Positions 54,905 to 63,069 of a stretch of DNA of 64,000 nt are shown piece by piece. Made by a program: the position numbers and the translations under genes. A model generated the notes under the pieces. The model was not told the DNA's origin, made no database searches, and saw only the letters and a list, made by a program, of their open reading frames with translations. Origin of the DNA: Acidobacteriota bacterium. Lineage in GTDB: Bacteria; Acidobacteriota; Vicinamibacteria; Vicinamibacterales; SCN-69-37. The stretch is taken from contig CANIII010000009.1 in assembly GCA_947467605.1 (NCBI GenBank), positions 78,626 through 142,625 on the forward strand, given 5' to 3'. Numbering within the stretch: position 1 is the first letter of the stretch; the number at the start of each line of letters is the position of its first letter.

Positions 54905-56755
54905 CTACCGCAGTGAAAATGTCAGGTCCATCAGTACGACCATTGCGACCGATGCGCCGTTGAACCGGCCCGGTGTCCATCGGGTAGCGCGAACAGCCTT
55001 GATGGCCTGATCATCGAGCCCAAAGACTTTGTCGAGCGAGCGATAGATCTTGGCCTCGCCGACCGTGCCATCGCCGTTGACTACGAGCTCAACCGACACT
55101 CTGCCCTGGATCTTCGCGCGCATTGCCTCCGGTGTGTACTGCGGATGAACGCGAAGGATCGGCGCGGGGGCGTCAAATCCAGCCCCCTCCCGGTATCGGT
55201 AGGCGCCTGCGAAGAATTCGCCATCCGGAATCGGCTGAGGCGCGCCGAGTGTGTATTGCAGCTCAAAGACGACGACACATGAGACAGGCGAGAGACCGAT
55301 CTTGCAGGGCACGAACGGTGTGTTGCGCACAGCGTCCATGGCGTTTCGGTCCAGTCCGAGAGTGCTGTCGAGCGACCGCAAGATTCGTACGTCGGTCACC
55401 GTGCCGGTTGGACCGATCACGGCTTCGAGTTCGACGGTGCCCTGGATGCCGGCGCGCTCGGCGTCGGGCGTATATGCGGGCTTGACCTCGCGGATGCGAA
55501 CCGGGTTTTCTACGCCGTTGCCCGGTCGATAGGCGCCTGCGCCGAATTGTCCTGGGGGGATGGGCTGAGGGGCTTGCCGGCCTGCCGCGATGGTCGGAGG
55601 CAAGAGGTGGAGGCCTTCCGCCGCGACGTTGCGAGCCGGCTTCACCGCGGGAGATTGATTCGAGACGCTGAGGCCCGCCGCGGAGTGCGGAGCCGAGACC
55701 TCGACGCGGGCCTCCGACAGCCGCCCACCGATCGGCTCATTGATGGGGCCGCGTGACGCCAGCTGTGCTGCTGCGAGCGGCAGCTGGCCCGCCAGAACGA
55801 TGCTCGTCAGTGCCGCGCACAGATGTGACGTTCCGGATCGACGCTGCAGAGGATCGAGGATCGCGTCGAGGCGCCGGCTGATGCGATGCGGACCCGCCAT
55901 CGCAAGCGCAAGACGATGACTGAATGGGGGAGGCAGCGTGCGCGAGAGCGAGATGAGGGCGTCTGCATAGGTCGAAGCCGAGATGCCGACGCGGAGCACA
56001 AGATCATCGCAAGCGCCTTCGCGCTCGAGTTGCGCGCGCGAAGATGCGAGCCACACGAGCGGGTTCCACCACACCAACGCCGAGGCCGCCTGCGCAACGC
56101 CGTGCGCCGCGGCATCGAATCTGAGCACATGCGCGAGTTCATGCGTCAGCACGAGAGCGAGTTGTTCATCGCTCCAGCCGGGCGCGCTCGGCGGCAGCAG
56201 CAGATGCGGTCGGATGACGCCCCATGTGGCGGGCATCATCTCCGATGGCGCGATGAGCGTGGTCACGCGTCGACGAATGCCCAGTCGGCGAGTCAGCACA
56301 GACACCTCAGTCAGGAGGCGCGTGTCGGTGCACGTGGCGCATCGAGCCGTCAGCCGTCGGCGCGCGTGATGGCCACGGGCCAGGCGAAACAGAAACACGC
56401 CGGAACCCATCAGCCACAACAACGGCACCCACGGCAGGTTGCGAAGCACGTTCGGGAACGCTCGAGACTCCGGAGGTGCTGCCGCGACGAAGACACGGCT
56501 CGCGCTCGCGTCCGGCACAGAAGTGACGAGGGAGGCCGGCAACTGGATGCCATCCTCGGCCGCGATGACGGGGCGGAGGACAGGCAGGGGAATCGCCGGC
56601 ATGAGTGCACTCGTGACCGGCAACATCAGGACGGCCAGCAGGGCGGTCGTCCACACGACATGTCGCGAGGCTGCTGACGAACGCCGCATCAACGCGGTCG
56701 CGACGGTGGCCAACAGCAGAATGATCGACGTCTTGATTAGAAACACCAGCATCAT
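54905..56755 (-). CDS. M56 (BlaR1-type) membrane metallopeptidase fused to two TonB C-terminal-like domains
   Basis: The 616-residue protein has N-terminal helices (about 2-22, 33-55 and near 108-124) and the M56 active site LTHELAHVLRFD (HExxH), with QLEREGACDDLVL as third-ligand region. The C-terminal half lacks a penicillin-binding sensor. Instead it has two TonB-C-like repeats: REVKPAYTPDAERAGIQGTVELEAVIGPTGTVTDVRILRSLDSTLGLDRNAMDAVRNTPFVP and LRVHPQYTPEAMRAKIQGRVSVELVVNGDGTVGEAKIYRSLDKVFGLDDQAIKAVRATRWTP. Its start overlaps the BlaI stop (ATGATG), with AAGGAGG upstream. It should cleave or control BlaI in response to an envelope signal. Confidence 0.92.
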   Translation of the reverse strand: MMLVFLIKTSIILLLATVATALMRRSSAASRHVVWTTALLAVLMLPVTSALMPAIPLPVLRPVIAAEDGIQLPASLVTSVPDASASRVFVAAAPPESRAFPNVLRNLPWVPLLWLMGSGVFLFRLARGHHARRRLTARCATCTDTRLLTEVSVLTRRLGIRRRVTTLIAPSEMMPATWGVIRPHLLLPPSAPGWSDEQLALVLTHELAHVLRFDAAAHGVAQAASALVWWNPLVWLASSRAQLEREGACDDLVLRVGISASTYADALISLSRTLPPPFSHRLALAMAGPHRISRRLDAILDPLQRRSGTSHLCAALTSIVLAGQLPLAAAQLASRGPINEPIGGRLSEARVEVSAPHSAAGLSVSNQSPAVKPARNVAAEGLHLLPPTIAAGRQAPQPIPPGQFGAGAYRPGNGVENPVRIREVKPAYTPDAERAGIQGTVELEAVIGPTGTVTDVRILRSLDSTLGLDRNAMDAVRNTPFVPCKIGLSPVSCVVVFELQYTLGAPQPIPDGEFFAGAYRYREGAGFDAPAPILRVHPQYTPEAMRAKIQGRVSVELVVNGDGTVGEAKIYRSLDKVFGLDDQAIKAVRATRWTPGRFNGASVAMVVLMDLTFSLR

Positions 56756-57144
56756 CGCCCCTCCTTGCGCGCCGCGGCGATCCGGCGCGAGAGTTCGTCG
56801 AGTTCGGCCTTGCTCAGTGAGTGGTCCGACGTGTCGATCAGCGCCTGAACGGCGTCATTGATCGACCCATCAAAGAAGGTCCGCACCAGATGCTTGAGCG
56901 CGATGCGTCGCTCAGAGGCGCGCGGCACGATCGGATGGAAGACGTAGCGGGGGCCATCCTCCTCGTGCCAGATGTGCCCCTTCGTCTCGAGGATGCGCAG
57001 GAGCGCGCGCACAGTGGAGTAGCTCGGTGCGTCTGCGATTTCGGCCTGGATCTCTGCGGCCGTCGCTCGTTCGCGGCGATGTAACACGTCCATGATCTGC
57101 CGCTCTCTGCGGGAGAGCGAATGTGCGGATGGTCGCTGAGGCAT
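56752..57144 (-). CDS. BlaI/MecI/CopY-family transcriptional repressor
   Basis: The 130-residue protein has the winged-helix domain LSRRERQIMDVLHRRERATAAEIQAEIADAPSYSTVRALLRILETKGHIWHEEDGPRYVFHPIV and a C-terminal dimerisation region (LKHLVRTFFDGSINDAVQALIDTSDHSLSKAELDELSRRI). The FFDGS segment corresponds to the site where BlaR1-type peptidases cleave BlaI. It overlaps the M56-TonB gene, and a palindrome lies just upstream of its start. Together they form a signal-released repressor system. Confidence 0.94.
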   Translation of the reverse strand: MPQRPSAHSLSRRERQIMDVLHRRERATAAEIQAEIADAPSYSTVRALLRILETKGHIWHEEDGPRYVFHPIVPRASERRIALKHLVRTFFDGSINDAVQALIDTSDHSLSKAELDELSRRIAAARKEGR

Positions 57145-57158
57145 CAGTATGCGAAGAA

Positions 57159-57175
57159 ATTAGCATCATGCTAAT
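57159..57175. promoter_or_regulatory. Candidate BlaI operator
   Basis: ATTAGCAT-C-ATGCTAAT is a perfect 17-bp palindrome 15 bases upstream of the blaI-type start, and a further half site (ATTAGCA) lies at 57178-57184. The AT-rich site in a GC-rich genome and its position make autorepression likely. Confidence 0.7.
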
Positions 57176-57229
57176 AAATTAGCAATGCCCCCAGAGCTGT
57201 GTCCCCGTTTTGGGGAAACCTGTGGAAAA

Positions 57230-57255
57230 GGGCTCTGACCCCTTAAGCTCTTGCC
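57230..57255. repeat. Right copy of ~26-bp inverted repeat
   Basis: GGGCTCTGACCCCTTAAGCTCTTGCC is the inverted partner of 54873-54899 and runs up to the ATG of the DUF72 gene. Next to it, CCCC-GTTTT-GGGG (57203-57215) forms another small hairpin. Confidence 0.75.
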
Positions 57256-57978
57256 ATGCGGGTACATGTGGGGACGTCGGGGTACAACTATCCGGAGTGG
57301 CGGGGGACGTTCTACCCCGAGGGGTTCTCGGCGAAGAAGATGTTCGGGTTCTACTCGGAACGGTTCCACACGGTTGAGATCAACTACACGTTCTACCGGA
57401 TGCCGACTGAGAAGTTGATCACGGGTTGGGCAGCGCAGGCGCCCGCTGGATTTCAGTACACCCTCAAAGCTCCCAAGCGGATTACGCACGAGCGAAGGCT
57501 GAAAGACTGCGCGAAAGAGACCGAGATGTTTACGGGCGTCGCACGCGGACTCGGTGCCGGCCTAGCGACATTGCTATTTCAGCTGCCGCCGACGATGAAG
57601 TGTGAGTTGGCACGACTCGAAGACTTTCTCGCGACGGTACCGAAGGACATTCGCACCGCGTTCGAGTTTCGCCACGACAGCTGGCTGAACGATGACGTCT
57701 ATCAACGTCTGCGCGACGTCGGTGCGGCTCTCTGTATCGCCGACTTCGGCGACAAGACGACCCCGCTGCAGACAACCGCGCGCCATGGCTATTTCCGCTT
57801 GCGCGACGAGGGCTATCAGCCCGACGATTTGGTGCGGTGGGCCGACACGCTGGTGGCGCAAAGCGCGGCGTGGGACGACGCGTTCGTCTATTTCAAGCAC
57901 GAAGGCGAAGGGAAGGGCCCGGAGTTTGCCGCGGCGTTTGTGAAGTTGCTCGCGGCGCGAGGCATTACGACGGCATGA
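57256..57978 (+). CDS. DUF72 (YecE-like) protein
   Basis: The 240-residue protein has the family opening VGTSGYNYPEWRGTFYPEGFSAKKMFGFYSERFHTVEINYTFYRMPTEKLITGWAAQAPAGFQYTLKAPKRITHERRL. RTAFEFRHDSWLNDDVY and FVYFKHEGEGKGPEFAAAFVKLL follow near the end. It is a TIM-barrel family of unknown function. The ATG sits directly after the right inverted repeat, so part of its upstream region may have been altered by an insertion. Its 3' end overlaps the convergent hydrolase gene by 14 bases. Confidence 0.94.
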   Translation: MRVHVGTSGYNYPEWRGTFYPEGFSAKKMFGFYSERFHTVEINYTFYRMPTEKLITGWAAQAPAGFQYTLKAPKRITHERRLKDCAKETEMFTGVARGLGAGLATLLFQLPPTMKCELARLEDFLATVPKDIRTAFEFRHDSWLNDDVYQRLRDVGAALCIADFGDKTTPLQTTARHGYFRLRDEGYQPDDLVRWADTLVAQSAAWDDAFVYFKHEGEGKGPEFAAAFVKLLAARGITTA

Positions 57979-58966
57979 ACGCCGCCAGAAAACGCACGAC
58001 GATCTCTTCGGCCCAGTAACCGCTTCGAGACACAAACCCGCAGTGACCACCGTCCTTCGTGAGGAGGACGCGCACGTGTGGGTTGTTCGTGACGTCGGGC
58101 CGGCGAAACTGCTCGTCTGGCACAAACGGATCGTCTTTCGCCGAGACGATCAACGTTGGCACGTTCACGCGTTCGATCAGTCGCATCGCGCTGGCCTGGT
58201 AGTAGTAGTTCCTCGCGTCACCGAATCCCGCGTGTGGCGCCGTGTAGACGTCATCAAACTGTCGAATGGTCCGCACGTCACGGAGTGGCTCCAGATTGAA
58301 GCGACCAGGCCACAGCGCGGCCTTTCGCTCCAGCCGGGACCGTAAATCACGCAGGAAGTTCCACTCATACAACGCGTTGAGCCGACGCTCGATCGCCGTG
58401 ACGCACAGAGCGAGGTCCAGCGTCGGGCTCACGGCCGCGACCGCGCGGATCGGCAGATCAGCCAGCGACGGATCGGTACTCAGCTGACCGGCGAGTCGCA
58501 GTGTGAGATTGCCGCCCAGTGAGTATCCAGCGACGCCGAAGTGGGGCTGTCCCTCAGCCGCCAAGGCACGCACGACACCAATGACATCGTCTGTGAGGCC
58601 GGAGTGGTAGAGCGTCGGCGTGAGATGTTCCGTGCCGCCGCAGTTGCGATGATTGAGCAGCACCGCGTTCCATCCACGCAGCCAGGCCTGGTGTGCCATG
58701 CCGCGCATGTAGTGACCGCTGCTTGAACCCTCAAGCCCGTGAAGCGCGACGAGCGTCGGCTGCTCGAATCGATCGGCCTGCCAGTAGCAATGCGCGAGGA
58801 CCTGCGTGTCGTCGGTGGTCTGAAAGAATCGCGCGTCAGGCTCGGGCAGGCCGGGATACGTGCGCGAACGCGCCCACGCAAAGAGCGTCATCGCGTGTCC
58901 GTTGCCAAGACCGCGACGCGGCACGAACCCGGGCAACTCGACGGCCCCTGGCGCGATGCGGCTCAT
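57965..58966 (-). CDS. YheT-like alpha/beta hydrolase
   Basis: The start chosen at 58966 gives 333 residues; the 434-codon frame extends antisense to the neighbouring gene. Motifs are LVALHGLEGSSSGHYMRGMAHQAWLRGWNAVLLNHRNCGG (oxyanion region and HRNCGG typical of YheT/ABHD4 group), VAGYSLGGNLTLRLAG (nucleophile elbow with Ser in GYSLGG), PTLIVSAKDDPFVP (acid) and TKDGGHCGFV (catalytic His). The substrate is unknown, probably a lipid or ester. It overlaps the upstream membrane-protein gene by four bases. Confidence 0.93.
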   Translation of the reverse strand: MSRIAPGAVELPGFVPRRGLGNGHAMTLFAWARSRTYPGLPEPDARFFQTTDDTQVLAHCYWQADRFEQPTLVALHGLEGSSSGHYMRGMAHQAWLRGWNAVLLNHRNCGGTEHLTPTLYHSGLTDDVIGVVRALAAEGQPHFGVAGYSLGGNLTLRLAGQLSTDPSLADLPIRAVAAVSPTLDLALCVTAIERRLNALYEWNFLRDLRSRLERKAALWPGRFNLEPLRDVRTIRQFDDVYTAPHAGFGDARNYYYQASAMRLIERVNVPTLIVSAKDDPFVPDEQFRRPDVTNNPHVRVLLTKDGGHCGFVSRSGYWAEEIVVRFLAAFMPS

Positions 58967-60474
58967 CGAAGGTCGTAGATCGTGAAGCCGTGATTCGCGT
59001 ACAGCTGCGGCAGGGCCAGCTGATGTGCGGCTTCGGTGACGAGTACGGTGGCACCGTACTGCCGGCCGAGCGCTTGCGCGTCGGCAACCGACATGGCGTC
59101 GAACTGTCCGAGCGACTGTGTGCGCTCGAACACACGCATGGCGACGTGCCGGTCGTAGAGACTGATCGCGCTGTCCTTCACCGATTCCAGCACGACGTCG
59201 CGTGATGCGGCGACGCGCACACTGGTGCCGTACTTCCACGCGTGATCGGGATCGGCGAGTACCAACCAATCTGCCGGCTGTGTGCGCAGCCAGCCCATCG
59301 CGCGTGCCCAGTCATCATCTGGGATCGCCTGACGGAACAACACGCGGTCAGGGCCGCCTTCACCGACGGTGTAGAAGCCACGCCCAATCGACACCACAGC
59401 CAACACGGCGACTGCCAAGCGCGGCATCCAGCGACGCCCGACGACGCCAGTGACCCACGGGTCGGAGGTGAGCCACCAGGCAATGTAGGCCGCGGCCAGC
59501 GTGTCGATGAGCCAGAAGATGCGCGAGACTTGGAGCTGCACCGCCAGGGCCAGACGCGATTCCGAGAAGAAGACTGAGGCGACGAAGATCGCGAAGAGCG
59601 TGAGAACGCCAGCGATGATCCGACGTTCATGCGGATGGCCAAGCCGCAATTGGTCGCGGCGACGGAAAATCATCCAGACGATCGGCAGGTACGCGAGGTT
59701 GAAGAACCAGGCGTAACCCGGCCACTGCGACACGAAGATGTAGTCCTTGTCCGCGAACACGTCGGTCCAGTCGCGGTCCATGATCCACTGGGGCGGCACA
59801 TGCAGCACGGGCAGCCAATCGTGGGGTAGCCAGCGCGCGAGCAGCACCGCCACGAGCAGGCCACCAAAGATGGCCGGCTCACGATCGCGCACGAGTGGCT
59901 CGAACATCACGCCGCCAACGATCAGCGCTGCGAACCAGCACGCCGTCGTCGGATGAATGGCGGCCGCGATGAGCCACAGCGCCAGTGTCCATGCCCAACG
60001 ATTCTTCAGTGAGAGCGCCAGTGCGAACACACCGACGCCGAACGCCAGTTGGCGAGGGTGCATGTAGCCCTCGAGCGTGTTGGCGCCGGTCTTGGCGATG
60101 CGGTGTCTCAGCGTCAGCAGCGCGAGAAACGCCGCTGTCGCCCACGAGGAGAATCCCAGCAGGCGCGCCAGTTGTTCGGCTGCCAGACACAAGACGACGA
60201 GCGAGACGACGTAGAGCAGAAGGAAGAGCGAGGGGAGTGGCAATCCTGTGGTGCGTGATGCGCCGGCCAGCCCTTCATCGACAGCCGTCAGCTTCGCTTG
60301 CGATTCGAGCAGATCGCGATCGCGCGGGAACCAGTCGGGGTGCAGACGGAGTTGTGTGGCTGGCTCGTAGAACGCCTGATCACCGATGCCGTACCGATAG
60401 CCGCCGCTATTGGCCGTGGCGAGCAGAACAAAGACGATCGCGATAACGCCCAGAAGCGCGGCGCGACGTGCCAC
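58963..60474 (-). CDS. Large polytopic membrane protein of unknown function
   Basis: The GTG start at 60474 (503 residues) was chosen because it overlaps the DinB stop (TAGTG) and leads straight into the first helix (RRAALLGVIAIVFVLLATANSGGY). About ten further hydrophobic helices follow. There is a loop early on, GIGDQAFYEPATQLRLHPDWFPRDRDLL, and a soluble C-terminal domain of about 120 residues (QAIPDDDWARAMGWLRTQPADWLVLADPDHAWKYG). This looks like membrane glycosyltransferase-like proteins, but no catalytic motif is assigned. It is in one operon with the hydrolase and DinB genes. Confidence 0.75.
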   Translation of the reverse strand: MARRAALLGVIAIVFVLLATANSGGYRYGIGDQAFYEPATQLRLHPDWFPRDRDLLESQAKLTAVDEGLAGASRTTGLPLPSLFLLLYVVSLVVLCLAAEQLARLLGFSSWATAAFLALLTLRHRIAKTGANTLEGYMHPRQLAFGVGVFALALSLKNRWAWTLALWLIAAAIHPTTACWFAALIVGGVMFEPLVRDREPAIFGGLLVAVLLARWLPHDWLPVLHVPPQWIMDRDWTDVFADKDYIFVSQWPGYAWFFNLAYLPIVWMIFRRRDQLRLGHPHERRIIAGVLTLFAIFVASVFFSESRLALAVQLQVSRIFWLIDTLAAAYIAWWLTSDPWVTGVVGRRWMPRLAVAVLAVVSIGRGFYTVGEGGPDRVLFRQAIPDDDWARAMGWLRTQPADWLVLADPDHAWKYGTSVRVAASRDVVLESVKDSAISLYDRHVAMRVFERTQSLGQFDAMSVADAQALGRQYGATVLVTEAAHQLALPQLYANHGFTIYDLR

Positions 60475-60974
60475 TAGATGCCTTCGTCTGCCGTGGGGCC
60501 GTAGATGGGCGGCAGCGGCACATTCTGAAGGCGCAGATACACGGTGAGCTGGCCGCGGTGATGAATCAGATGGCTGATGGCGAAACTCTTGAACGCCGCG
60601 ATGCGCGGCATCGACATCACGATCGCGCCATCGCGCTTCAGCGACCACGGCACCATCAGCTCCCCGTCCGTCGCTGCAAGGAGCTTGGCCCGCGAGTCCT
60701 TCACAAACCCATCGAACGTCGTCAGCACGTCGGCCAGTGCTGTTTTCTCAGCGTTTCTCGTTCCAGCGCTGGTCGCCGTGTCGTAACCGTCATACAGGAG
60801 GATGGCCACACCCCAGCGGGGGATCTGCGAGATGTGCGTGCACAAGCCGCCGAGGGTGAATGACTTGTCGTGCGGACGCCAAGAAAAAGCCGCCTCCGGC
60901 GCGCGCTCAAGCACGCGCCGGGTGACGGCCATTTCGTTGTCGAACTCCGGGAGGAGCGTGTCGACCAGCGCCAC
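60474..60974 (-). CDS. DinB-family protein
   Basis: The 166-residue four-helix-bundle protein has the histidines expected for the DinB metal site: GGLCTHISQIPRWG, then HLIHHRGQLTVYLRLQNVPLPPIYGPTADE at the C-terminus. DinB-like proteins include thiol-dependent metalloenzymes and stress-linked proteins of mostly unknown activity. It starts the three-gene minus-strand set with the membrane protein and YheT-like hydrolase, five bases after the LemA stop, so it may also be in that transcript. Confidence 0.92.
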   Translation of the reverse strand: MALVDTLLPEFDNEMAVTRRVLERAPEAAFSWRPHDKSFTLGGLCTHISQIPRWGVAILLYDGYDTATSAGTRNAEKTALADVLTTFDGFVKDSRAKLLAATDGELMVPWSLKRDGAIVMSMPRIAAFKSFAISHLIHHRGQLTVYLRLQNVPLPPIYGPTADEGI

Positions 60975-60979
60975 GCGGG

Positions 60980-61555
60980 CTACTTCTTTCCGAAGTCGAC
61001 CTTGGGCGCATCCTTCGCGCTTTCGGGGGCCGCGAAGTACGGGTACTCGGCCTTGAAGCCGAACATCTTGCCTGTCATGTTGGCCGGAAAACTGTTGCGC
61101 AGCGTGTTGTAGCCCTGCACCTGCTCGTTGTAGCGCATGCGCGACACGGCCAGGCGATTCTCCGTGCCCGACAGCTCATCCATCAGACGCATGAACGTCG
61201 CATCGCTCTTCAGCGTCGGATAGTTCTCGACGACGACGAGCAAACGCGCGAGCGCGGAACTTTCCGCATTGCCCGCAGCAATCTTGTCAGCGGGCGTCGT
61301 CGCGCCGGCCATTTTGGCGCGCGCATCGGCGATGTTGCTGAAGACTGTGCTCTCCTGCGCCGCGAATCCCTTCGTCGTCTCGACAAGGTTCGGGATCAGG
61401 TCATGCCGCCGCTGCAGCTGATTCTCGACTTCCGACCAGGAGCCTTTGATGCTTTGTTCGGCCGCCGTGAACTTGTTGTACGAGCAGCCCGACAGCATCA
61501 CCACGGTCATCAATGCCGCGGTCAATCCTGCCAACTTCTTCATCTGTGCCTTCAT
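60980..61555 (-). CDS. lemA: LemA-family protein
   Basis: The 191-residue protein has a lipoprotein-like N-terminus (LTAALMTVVMLSGC) followed by the LemA core: SIKGSWSEVENQLQRRHDLIPNLVETTKGFAAQESTVFSNIADARAKM, LLVVVENYPTLKSDATFMRLMDELSGTENRLAVSRMRYNEQVQGYNTLRNSFPANMTGKMFGF. The core is helical and periplasmic. LemA and TPM-domain proteins are very often encoded together, as here. The role in envelope biology is not well defined. Confidence 0.95.
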   Translation of the reverse strand: MKAQMKKLAGLTAALMTVVMLSGCSYNKFTAAEQSIKGSWSEVENQLQRRHDLIPNLVETTKGFAAQESTVFSNIADARAKMAGATTPADKIAAGNAESSALARLLVVVENYPTLKSDATFMRLMDELSGTENRLAVSRMRYNEQVQGYNTLRNSFPANMTGKMFGFKAEYPYFAAPESAKDAPKVDFGKK

Positions 61556-61576
61556 CGCGTCTCTCCTTGAAACACT

Positions 61577-62371
61577 CTACCAGCTCCCTGAGGAGCCGCC
61601 GCCACCGGAACTGCCACCACCAAACCCACCGAATCCGCCACCACCGCCGAATCCACCGCCGCCGAATCCACCGCCACTCCAGCCACCCCGCGATCGTCCG
61701 CCGCCCGAGAGCATCGAGCCGAGAATGAACCCCATCATCCCGCCGCCACCGCGGCTCACGAGGATCAGGATGATGATAATGATGATGAGCGTGCTGAGCC
61801 CTCCGCCCTTGTTACGTGAGCTGCCGCGCTGAGGTTCGTCGGCCGGCACGTCGCTCAGTGTGACGCCACGTTCAGCCGCCACACGATTGATCACCTGCGT
61901 TGTCGCGGCGAGCAGGCCTTCGCCGTAGGCGTTCTTGCGAAACGCCGGCAGCATGGCGGTGCGGATGATGTCGCCGCAGTAGCCGTCTGTGAGTGTGCCT
62001 TCGAGGCCGTAGCCGACCTCAATGCGGGCGCGGTGGTCGTTGACCGCGACGAGAATCAGCGCACCGTTGTCTTTCCCCTTGGCGCCGATGCCCGCGCGCT
62101 CATAGAGCTTGACCGCAAATTCTTCGATCGATCCGTAGGGCGCAAAGGTGGGGACGGTGGCGACAATGATCGCGTCGCCGGTGGCGGCCTGGAGGGCGCG
62201 AATACGCCGATCCATTTCCTGCGCCGTGCCCTGATCGATGACGTTGGCGAGGTCATTGACTGGTTGCGTCAGCACTGGCAGCGCCGGCGTTTGCGCGCGC
62301 GCGACGGCCGGTGCCAGCGCGATGAGCGCCAGAACGACCGCGAGGAGTCTTCGCAGAATCACGCGTGCCAT
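61577..62371 (-). CDS. TPM-domain membrane protein with glycine-rich tail (YgcG-like)
   Basis: The 264-residue protein has a signal peptide (LLAVVLALIALAPAVARAQ). The TPM domain follows (PVNDLANVIDQGTAQEMDRRIRALQAATGDAIIVATVP, RIEVGYGLEGTLTDGYCGDIIRTAMLPAFRKNAYGEGLLAATTQVI), then a transmembrane helix (TLIIIIIILILVS) and a glycine/serine-rich C-terminus (GGGFGGGGFGGGGGFGGFGGG) ending GSW. It pairs with lemA 21 bases downstream. Its start overlaps the stop of the upstream gene by 13 bases. Confidence 0.94.
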   Translation of the reverse strand: MARVILRRLLAVVLALIALAPAVARAQTPALPVLTQPVNDLANVIDQGTAQEMDRRIRALQAATGDAIIVATVPTFAPYGSIEEFAVKLYERAGIGAKGKDNGALILVAVNDHRARIEVGYGLEGTLTDGYCGDIIRTAMLPAFRKNAYGEGLLAATTQVINRVAAERGVTLSDVPADEPQRGSSRNKGGGLSTLIIIIIILILVSRGGGGMMGFILGSMLSGGGRSRGGWSGGGFGGGGFGGGGGFGGFGGGSSGGGGSSGSW

Positions 62372-63045
62372 CCGTCGACGAACGCCCAGACGTGTTCGCA
62401 GGCCGAGAGGTACTGCGCCATGCGCGGCAGGAGCGCGCGCGCGCCGTCCGGCTGGGTTTCGAGCGCGAGTACCGCGCTGAGCACGTCAGCATCTTTGCCG
62501 AAGCGCGTTGACGCGTACGTGGCGAGATCAACACCGGCGTGGCCGTCGAGGGTCGCGACGTGCGAGAGCAGCACATGCAGCGGCATGGCCGAGGCCACGA
62601 GTCGCCGCGCGAGTTGGTCGCTGTGTCCGGCCGCATCCACCCACGCCTGGCGCAGATGAATGAGGTGTCCCTTCGCCTGTGCTTCGCAGGCGCGCCGGAG
62701 TTCCTCGGGTCGAACGGAGATGCCCGCGAAGGGCGGTGCGCCCATGATCACAACGTGCCGGTCGATGATCGCCTGATATTCAATGGGGAAGGCGTCGAGC
62801 GATCGCTGAAACTCATCGGCCGTGAGCAGGAGCGGTGTCTCAAGCCCACTCTTGTGCCACGTCTCAGTCAACACGCTGAGCGCGTCGAGGTCGGCGGCCT
62901 CGATCGATGTTGAGAACGCGGCGCTGCGCTGTGGGGCGTAGGCGACCACCGAGACGAGGCGCGTTCCGAAGACGCGTGAGAGATCCGCCGCGAGCGCCGT
63001 GAAGGCGCGTCGGACGGGTGTCGACAGCTCCAGCGAAATTGCCAT
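62359..63045 (-). CDS. Nucleotidyltransferase-like protein, unknown function
   Basis: The start chosen at 63045 gives 228 residues; a TACAAT box on the minus strand lies at 63057-63052. The N-terminal half reads RRAFTALAADLSRVFGTRLVSVVAYAP, AADLDALSVLTETWHKSGLETPLLLTADEFQRSLDAFPIEYQAIIDRHVVIMG, which resembles a minimal nucleotidyltransferase fold. However, the usual GS and DxD catalytic residues are not seen. The C-terminal half is helical, with LIHLRQAWVDAAGHSDQLARRL. It may be a degenerate NTase-fold protein. It overlaps the TPM gene. Confidence 0.65.
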   Translation of the reverse strand: MAISLELSTPVRRAFTALAADLSRVFGTRLVSVVAYAPQRSAAFSTSIEAADLDALSVLTETWHKSGLETPLLLTADEFQRSLDAFPIEYQAIIDRHVVIMGAPPFAGISVRPEELRRACEAQAKGHLIHLRQAWVDAAGHSDQLARRLVASAMPLHVLLSHVATLDGHAGVDLATYASTRFGKDADVLSAVLALETQPDGARALLPRMAQYLSACEHVWAFVDGWHA

Positions 63046-63069
63046 GCACCCATTGTAGGATGTCCGGAG

